Below, piece after piece: positions 56,689 to 64,000 of a stretch of DNA of 64,000 nt; position 1 is the first letter of the stretch, and each line of letters starts with the position of its first letter. Both the position numbers and the translations under genes were made by a program. Origin of the DNA: Syncephalastrum monosporum B8922. Its lineage: Eukaryota; Mucoromycota; Mucoromycetes; Mucorales; Syncephalastraceae. The notes below the pieces were generated by a model. The model ran no database searches. It saw nothing but the letters and a program-made list of their open reading frames with translations, and was not told the origin of the DNA. The stretch is taken from positions 124,001 through 188,000 of the forward strand of contig JNEN01001182.1 in assembly GCA_000697355.1 (NCBI GenBank), given 5' to 3'.

Positions 56689-57457
56689 TTAGACGAAAGT
56701 ATCCTCATCGTCGCCCAAGTGCTTCTTCCTCCGCATATTGCCTTCTGCGCCTACCAGCTTGAGTTTTCGCTTCTTATCCTTACGCATGGTTAGAGACCCT
56801 GAACTTTGAGTCGACCGATCGTCTTGACTTGACTCTTGGTCACGGTCTTCTTTTTGGGCTAACGCCTATCAATATGGATGTCTGAGTGTTATTTATCCCT
56901 TCGTGTCATCCGCATATCCATTTCACAGCATGGTACACAGTTGAAGCATTACCTTTTGATATGTCGATGAGGACAGTGAAAAGAGCCGATCCAGCTCAGT
57001 GAACTTGATGCGCTTCTTTTCAGAACGGTTCGTTAGATAGCCGTCAAAACCACGGATAATATTGCCGTTCTGCTGTGTATCCTCCAGATAAGAGCCTTCA
57101 AAGAGGTAAATGGCATTTTCCAGGTTGATCTAAAAGTGACAACGATTGAGTTTTACACAAAGTGACAGCAATGGAGACGCACGAGATTGGTGTCGACTTG
57201 CTTCTTCCGGCTCAGTAGCGCCTGCAGTTCTATCTTGGCTTCCTCGTACTTTTGCCGCGTGACCTGCGGTGGCTCGGACGGCGCAGTGGATGCTACCGGT
57301 GGATCTGTCGTGGTGGGTGTTTGCGAGGCTGATGCCGGTGTAGTAGAGCCTCCTGCTGTAGATTGCTTTACAAGCATTGCATTTAAGTGCCAAGATTGGG
57401 TGCGAAGACAGTGTGTCTTACTGTGATTTCGGTTGTTTTTGCTTCGCTTCCTGCCAT
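56689..57457 (-). CDS. EAF6: Histone acetyltransferase complex subunit EAF6
   Basis: Four exons on the minus strand (57457-57422, 57365-57183, 57129-56953, 56865-56689) encode 190 residues. After a Thr/Pro-rich N-terminus come [40 protein letters not shown] and [19 protein letters not shown], then [20 protein letters not shown]: the EAF6/MEAF6 helical domain. The subunit belongs to NuA4 (Esa1/TIP60) and, in some organisms, to NuA3/MOZ-type acetyltransferases acting on histone H4, H2A or H3 in the nucleus. The last 45 residues are Lys/Arg-rich ([11 protein letters not shown]), probably a nuclear localisation signal. All introns GT-AG. Start ATG lies in a 36-nt first exon, which foll ows from phase and is slightly uncertain. 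Confidence 0.9.
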
Positions 57458-58907
57458 AACGAACAAAAGATGAGGGCCAGCTGAGTTTGTAAGAAATGAG
57501 GTTGGGATTGCCCCCTTTCTGCCCACCCATCCAGACAACTTCTCTATGCTTTATTGCCGGTTATCTATACACTAGAAGTCCGCAGGTCTCTATGAGGACA
57601 ACATTCACTGATAGTAATGTATGCCTCTACTCAGGCCGCTGTGATACACCTTTGTATTGGTGGTCTTGCTTGTGCTAAACGACGCATAGTAAATGCGTCC
57701 CACAAAGCGAGCCATTGCCGTGTGTTACTCACTTATTGGCTGCTTGTCCTGTGCATGTTTGATGTCTAATACATGCTTTCTAAATTATACTACAGATATT
57801 CGCTTACTTACCTTCTGTATGTATGTACTTGATTCTATCTATAACTAGACAAGTGTTTTGGCGGGTGTGAGCAGTGACGCGAACTTCCTTTCCCCTCCCC
57901 CACAAGAAAGCAAAAAACAAATACTATCCCTCAGAGACCACCCTCTTAGCATGCTTATTCTGGAAGCAATTAAGAATAGCAGGCTCCTGGCACCCTATAG
58001 GGTTCGACTTGTGTCTGGTTAAGCCAAACAGGACGTGGATTGAGGTTGAACTACATATAGTACTGTATCCCCTTCAGTCTCAGTCACTGAAAATTGTCTT
58101 CTTGCGAGACAAATTCCAGCGTGCGGATTGGGAGATGCGTACGCCTGCTGCACTCATATTCAGCGGTTTTAGCTGCCATATATATGACATACATTTTACA
58201 TCGACCGCATGAACAACACGCACTGCTTATTTTTTTTTCTAAAGGCACTATGGATCAAATGTGACCGAAAACAAAAGATCTCCATTTGTTCAAGGTTAAG
58301 TTAAATTAAATGCAACGTAGATGCTTTTTACTTGTAGCTCTTGATTTATATACACTGATTAGCATCGTATTTGTATACATCTGTTCTAGTCATACCACTG
58401 GATGATGGTTGTACATATCTGCATGCCTAGACATATGTACTAACTGGGAATTATAAATGCTCAAAAATAATATATTACTGCCCCGGCACATTTAAGATTC
58501 AGTTGAGTGGACCTATAGATGCTTATGCGGTAGGCGCAGCAACAAGTATCTTTAGTACATCTGCTTTAGCCACTTACTAGTCGGCCTTTATTCTTTGCCT
58601 GAAGCCAGCGAGACAACAATCAGCCGTTAAACCCCGCAAAAGCCAATATATATGACATTCCTATTATGATAGCACACCGGTGGGAGCTAAGGCCATGGGC
58701 TGCCTTTATTGACTAAGCGGAATCCCTTGCATGCAGGGTGCTCTCCATCCTGCGTCCTAATGACTATCTGGTCGTGCCACAAACATCAAGAACGTGCACT
58801 ATAGTTAGTGGGGTCGGTGACACAGATTCAAAGGGCTTCGCCCTGTTTTGATGCTCCGGTCAAACGATTCTCTCTTTTAGGTTCTTTAAGCCAAACTCCT
58901 GTTCGGA
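57458..58907. other. Intergenic region, no gene recognised
   Basis: About 1.45 kb, AT-rich. A 112-codon open frame at 57874-58212 (plus) has no recognisable motif and starts near a pyrimidine run; it is not called. Confidence 0.45.
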
Positions 58908-61900
58908 ATGGACGAAGCATCGCTTGTCGACAATCCACCCGAGAACAACCCCAGCCTTCCCGAAAATGGCGTCGAGGACTCGAGCAAGCCAGCAGCAGAG
59001 CAGCCAATGACGGACGCGGGCGATCCCCCCTCAGCAATAACCGACTTTTACCGCGGCAAGTCTATTTTGCTCACCGGAGCCACCGGCTTCGTGGGCAAGG
59101 CCGTCTTGTGGAAGCTGCTGGAGACCCTGGGAGACGGACTCGGCAAAGTGTATCTGCTCGTCCGCAATGGCAGCAACAAGCGAAGCAAGATTGGTCGACC
59201 GTTGGATCGCGTCAAGAACGAGATCTTGCAGACCAAGGTACGTCCACTTGTTGAGCTGTTTGTATCTTTTTGCTTATGCATGGTTGATAGCCGTTTCTTT
59301 CCCTGCGCAGCAAGATGGGCGCAGACGCCTTCGATGCTATCGTGCAGGAGAAACTGATTTCCTTGGCTGGCGATATCATTTCGCCTGACTTATCACTGTC
59401 GGAACAAGATCGGTCGACCATCACTGAGAATGTGCAGATAGTGATTCACTGCGCTGCCTCGCTCGATTGTCATGAACGTCTCGACCTGTCCCTCGAGGTA
59501 CATAGCCCACGTGCGATGTGAACCATGCTATGCTGTTGCCTAACGCTTTGCTCAGACAAATACCCTCGGTACATTGCGATTGATGGACCTGGCTGATGAA
59601 TGCAAGCATATGAGTAAGTCAGTTTACTAAAGCAACATACAGGCTAATGCGCATCTAGTGTCCTTTGTCCATATGTCTATCGGATACACCAACGAGGCCA
59701 TGCCGGATGGCTTCGTTCAGGAACGCGTTTATCCTTTGAACCTGGGTGACCCCGAAGAACTATTGACCGAGATCGTTGGGCTTGAGCTGCATGGTATGCG
59801 TATATGATGACGGCGTGAAGAGTATGTCACTCATCAGTACTAGATATACCGAGAATGACGAAACGTATCCTCGAGTCCTATCCCAATACATATGCATTCA
59901 CTAAAGTCTTGACGGAGCACCTAATCCTGAAACGAGTGGACTACAACCGTGTCGAAGAGGCACAGGGTGGAAAAGTACAATGGCCTATCTCCATTGTCAG
60001 GGCAACTCAAGTAGCCGGTGCTGCATTTGAGCCGCTGCAAGGTTGGGTAAGGCCTATTTTCTATGTATGCTTTGCCAAATCGTGCTGACAACGATTTATT
60101 AGGTGGATGGTATTACAGGGTTCAACAGCGCCGTGTACCTCTTTGGGCAAGGCGTCCAGACTCTTCAACCCGACGTGGGCGTGCTCCCAGCCGATTTGAT
60201 ACCAGTTGATTACCTCGCACGGATATTGATCGGCGTAGCGGCTATCGCCAAACCGCCTGGCATTAAGTTCCTCTTGCCGTACAATGAAATAATCGACGAA
60301 AACGACACTGACCAGAGGAAGAGCGTACAAGAAGCTCCGATACCCTGTTTTCCTGCCATCTACCAGGCCACGGCGGACAGTCTGCGTATGACGACTTGGA
60401 GCGAAATCTATGATGCTATGCGTCATTACTGGACACGGGCCACTGCCGTCGACTTTCCTACGAGCGACGACTACTTTGTCAAGAGTCAGGCCTTCCTCAA
60501 GGCCCGCATGTTTATGAAGAGTCACATCACATCTGTCTCGGCCGCTGTGGCCCAGAAAATGGGTTCCACCAATGACCGTACGGTTGAGCTGGCCTCAAAC
60601 CTATGGCAGGAGAACCAGAGCTTTATCCGCCGGCGGTTCGACTTTGGGCACACCAGTATCGAACATTTGACAGATGCGCTCGAGGTGGAACCCCGTCTGA
60701 AGCTTTCCATCTTCCACGACCTGGTCTGGTACGACTACATGATCCACTACTGCTTTGGGGTCCATAGTTCACTCCTGGCCAATGGAAAAAGCGGATTGCG
60801 GAACATGGCGTTGCCGAGCAACTGGGATTGCGCGCTTTTTTCGAGACAACCCGAGGTCCGCGACTCGATTGTCGAACGCCAGATCGAGTCTGTCGTGTTC
60901 AGTGCGTCCGATATTGATAAGCGCACGAAGCGCATGCTTCAGTGTTTTATCGCCGCCCTGGAAAACCCTCACCTCACTTCGACGAACAACCACAACGAAG
61001 AGTGGATCAGTGACTTTGATGCAAGCTTAGACGATTGGTGCCACGACGACTCGCAAATTCTCAAGGACGGCAGAGCAGCAGCTCTTATCGGTCGTTGGGG
61101 CACGCAAATTGGAGAAAACGACGAGCCGATGAAAGTCACCGTGTTAAATGATCGACGTGTGGCTGCAAGCGTGCGACAGGTAGACAGAGGCAACAGGCTA
61201 TGGAGAAGAGCTCACACGTGGGGTAGGTTATTGAAGTATCTGGCGTTCCAAAGGAGACTGTGGTCGGTGAAGCGCTCAAGATACTGCAACGCATGCGAGA
61301 ACGGACGCAATTCGCATACGTCTGGTTTGCAGGGTCGTTCTTGGACACCCTGTTCAAGCGTCTCTTTTCGAGTGTTCGCTTGCAGATGGAGAATTTGGAT
61401 CAAGTAAGTTCGTCTGCAAAGAAGTATCTTATCAACTCATTGAATATCTATAGTTGAGAGAAAAGATTCAAGGCAAGAATGTCGTGTACGTGCCCGCCTC
61501 AAAGACAGTCTTGGATCAACTGCTGATCTGGTACATGTGCCTGCGCTATCGTCTTCCCATGCCTGCTATTGTGTGTGATGAAGGTACGATGACGACGAGG
61601 CTCCAGTTTATATACTCAAATCATGTCTTATAGCACTTGCTCTGCTGGGTCCTCTCTCCGACATCATGCGCATAGCGGGTGCCTTTTTCGTACGCCGCGA
61701 TCACGCCAGTCGATCGCCTTTGAGTAGTGCTGTGACCGCAGCCTACATTGAGGCACTTTTGCGCGAGCATGGTGCGCTTTCAATGCTGATAGAGCGCACT
61801 CGCTCACGCACAGGAAGACTGCAGCCGTATTATGCCGACGGTCTGGTGGACATGGTCGTGGAAGCCTCACTTGAGTCGCATCAGGACCAAAACAAAAAAA

Positions 61901-63834
61901 TCAAGGATACCCTGATTGTGCCCGTCAACGTGAGCTACGAAAAGGTCCCTGGTCTTTCTGTCCTGATCGATCAAGTCCTGGGCAAGAGTACAAGCACGGC
62001 GAATCCAAAACCAGCCGAGACGCCCGAGGTCACCGAGGCGCGTCAGTCTGCTCTGTCGCGATCCACGTCGCTCTTCCGTAGCGGGACGCGCACACGGCGC
62101 AATACCAACAAGCAGGAGGAAGGCGTGCTGAACGGCAAGTATGGCCGTGTCTACGTTGGTTTTGGTGATGTCGTGGATATTCAGCAATTAGCGGCAAGGT
62201 AAATTTACGATTTGCGTTTTTTTTTTCTTTCTCCTTGATTAATCAGCTTGCTAGTGATTCGAATGACTTGCCCAATCGCGTATTACAAGCTGTCCAACGA
62301 AGCCAGCATGACGCTGCGATCGTCACACCCGTTGGAATTGTGGCAGCAGTTGTACTGTCTGGTCGAGAATCGAGCGGCATCTCCATGGGTACGTTGACGT
62401 CTCCATTAAGCTACTGCAGCTCATTCATACATGGGATAGGTGATCTTTACGAGCGCTGCCGAATGCTTGCTGGTGATATCACGTCGCGTGGCAGAGCGCT
62501 GGACTGGCAAGGTACCTACAACGGCATATCATGCTTGTTTTATGCTAACGTACCTTATATAGATGAAGAGGATACATCGACCCTTGTCGCGTATGCACTC
62601 GACTTGCTTGAGGCTAAGAAGCATATCCTGATTGAAGGGCGACGTCTAAATGAGACCGCCAATGTGCGCGTCTTGGAACATGCTGACAACGTCATGGCAC
62701 TTTCATACATGGCAAATCAGGTAAGAAAGTATAATACGGGTTTTGTCCGTGAGTGAAAGCTGAGATGATGCTCTGCATGTAGCTTGTTGAAGTGCTCCTG
62801 CCAGAGTCTATTTTCGCCATCGGCTATTTGGCAGGCACAAGCGATGAGATATCCAAAGACGAACTGTACAATAGCTACACTTTCCTCATGCAGCTTTTCT
62901 GTGAAGAGTTTGTATATTCATGGAATGCCGAAGAGGTAAGTTAACGGTTGAGTGCCACCTTGACCCGGGCAACTGACGTGGATCCATTGTATAGAAATTT
63001 GTCGAGCTTCTGGAATGGGCTACCAAGGAGCATATCATCCAAGCCAAAGACTCGGAAACGTTCTACAGAATCGCAGCGCAGGACGCTCAGTCTGAAACGT
63101 ATAATCACATCTGTGTACTCGGCTCGCTACTTTACCCGACTTTGGATGCCTATTGGATTTCATCTTGTTCGCTATCAGCGTTACGTGACCTGCCGTTCAT
63201 GCCCCGAAAAGCCGTGCCCATCTTGGCACAATGGATAGCGGCCCACTTGATTAGTGGTCGGCGAAGTATATACCGTGAAGTCCTCTCAACGGAAGCCAGC
63301 CAAAACGCTGTGGACAATTTCTTAAAGCGTGAACTGATACAAGCGGTCCATCCCAAGAGCAAACTCTCGCCTGACGCACAAATCGTCCTGCTCGAGCTCG
63401 GCGTCACCACCAACGAGGATCTTGTCATGGTGAATGAACATGCCGAAGTCGATGTTGAGGTAAATATGGGCATCCGTGCTTCGCTTTACGGGTCACTCAT
63501 AGTATCTTTCACGCAGGAGCGCAAAGAAGGTCTGAAGAATATCTCCTCCATGTGTCACATGATCGAAAAACACCGCTTTGGCGATGGCGCACAGCAGCAG
63601 AGTGACCTCCAGGTCTTTGACAAATGCCAGAACCAGATTCGGTCTATTTTACGCGCTGACGAGAGCTATGCATCGCATAGGGGTCTGAAGTTGAGTCGCG
63701 AGGAAGACCAGATGATCCAACTCGTGTACGCCCTGAAAAATGCGGCAAGCGGCTCGGTTGCATCCACAGAGCGGGGACATGCTGCTCGGAACCCGAGACG
63801 CATCTCCGAAGCATACAACTTGCGAAAAGTGTAG
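58908..63834 (+). CDS. Fatty acyl-CoA reductase fused to a PlsB/DHAPAT-like acyltransferase domain
   Basis: Fifteen exons (58908-59237, 59315-59497, 59556-59613, 59659-59793, 59844-60046, 60103-61179, 61227-61403, 61454-61583, 61634-62198, 62255-62388, 62440-62511, 62563-62720, 62783-62935, 62995-63459, 63517-63834) join in phase to 1385 residues. The N-terminal part (about 45-400) is a male-sterility/FAR-type Rossmann domain: SILLTGATGFVGKAVLWKLL, HCAASLDCHE, FVHMSIGYTN and the catalytic YAFTK. From about 660 a PlsB-like domain follows: VVYVPASKTVLDQLLI (block I), IAGAFFVRRD (II), LIERTRSRTGRLQP (III), VPVNVSYEKVP (IV), then a DHAPAT/GPAT-type C-terminal region. Fatty alcohol and acyl-DHAP are the two precursors of ether lipids, so a bifunctional role is attractive. 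The block I His is Ser and the block III Gly is Arg, so acyltransferase activity is uncertain. Confidence 0.88.
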
Positions 63835-64000
63835 TATAAGGCAGCCGAATGTTATATTACGTATACCACCATTATAAAAGACATCCGTTTCGAGAAGACT
63901 GGACGTGCTCATGATATGCTTACAAACAATGGGAACTTCATACATAGTATTCAAGCACATACTTCCTCAGAAATACTTGAGTGAGTAATGCTGTAGGGTC

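Noticed and set aside
58000..58060. GGGTTCGACTTG as a possible tRNA B box
   Set aside because: It lacks the conserved trailing CC, has no matching A box upstream and no acceptor-stem complementarity was seen.
57874..58212. 112-codon plus-strand frame between EAF6 and the reductase fusion
   Set aside because: No motif, no neighbouring exons, unusual composition; treated as chance.

Overview
This is a gene-dense stretch of a fungal nuclear genome. Evidence: many short spliceosomal introns (about 45-250 nt, mostly GT-AG with a few GC-AG), a Zn(II)2Cys6 transcription factor, a velvet regulator, two SPX-VTC polyphosphate polymerase-type proteins, a HbrB/Bit61 TORC2 subunit and a FAS1 cell-surface protein. 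The mixture with animal-like genes (JMJD6 with a polyserine tail, UBE2W, FAM50/XAP5, an SRF-type MADS protein, a PlsB/DHAPAT-like domain fused to a fatty acyl-CoA reductase), plus one gene of a family I associate with Mucoromycota, suggests an early-diverging filamentous fungus, most likely Mucoromycota. That placement is inference.

Layout. 0-16.4 kb: 3' end of DOA1/PLAA, JMJD6, a tandem pair of SPX-VTC-DUF202 genes, then on the minus strand a hypothetical gene, FAM50/XAP5, a single-pass membrane protein and Mediator MED7, and an ankyrin protein divergent from MED7. 16.4-23.9 kb: a sparse, repeat-bearing stretch with a PD-(D/E)XK-like gene preceded by a duplicated 97-bp block, an F-box protein and a metallothionein. 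23.9-31.5 kb: a type II membrane PC-esterase-like protein, a FAS1 protein, an adaptor-complex sigma subunit, a 16-exon amino-acid permease with micro-exons, and a UBE2W-type E2. 31.8-41.3 kb: a zinc-cluster transcription factor, the NAE1/ULA1 subunit of the NEDD8 E1, an O-methyltransferase and MCD4/PIG-N. 42.4-49 kb: a small Stc1-like zinc protein, a MED30-like coiled coil, a HbrB-domain TORC2 subunit, a small minus-strand reading frame and an SRF-type MADS factor. 49-64 kb: a 4.3-kb gene-poor region upstream of a velvet factor, EAF6 and a 1385-aa fatty acyl-CoA reductase / PlsB-like fusion.

These are independent eukaryotic transcription units, not operons. There is no CRISPR array, no insertion sequence and no recognisable tRNA or rRNA gene. 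Most exon models were built by hand from reading frame, splice consensus and remembered family similarity; each multi-exon model was checked for phase, and one (UBE2W) fails at a single junction. The strongest unusual signals are the reductase/acyltransferase fusion with a substituted acyltransferase histidine, a permease with 11-, 11-, 7- and 3-nt exons, five candidate GC-AG introns in four genes, complementary GU/AC tracts flanking an in-frame exon of the MADS gene, the tandem VTC pair and the duplicated block before the nuclease-like gene.
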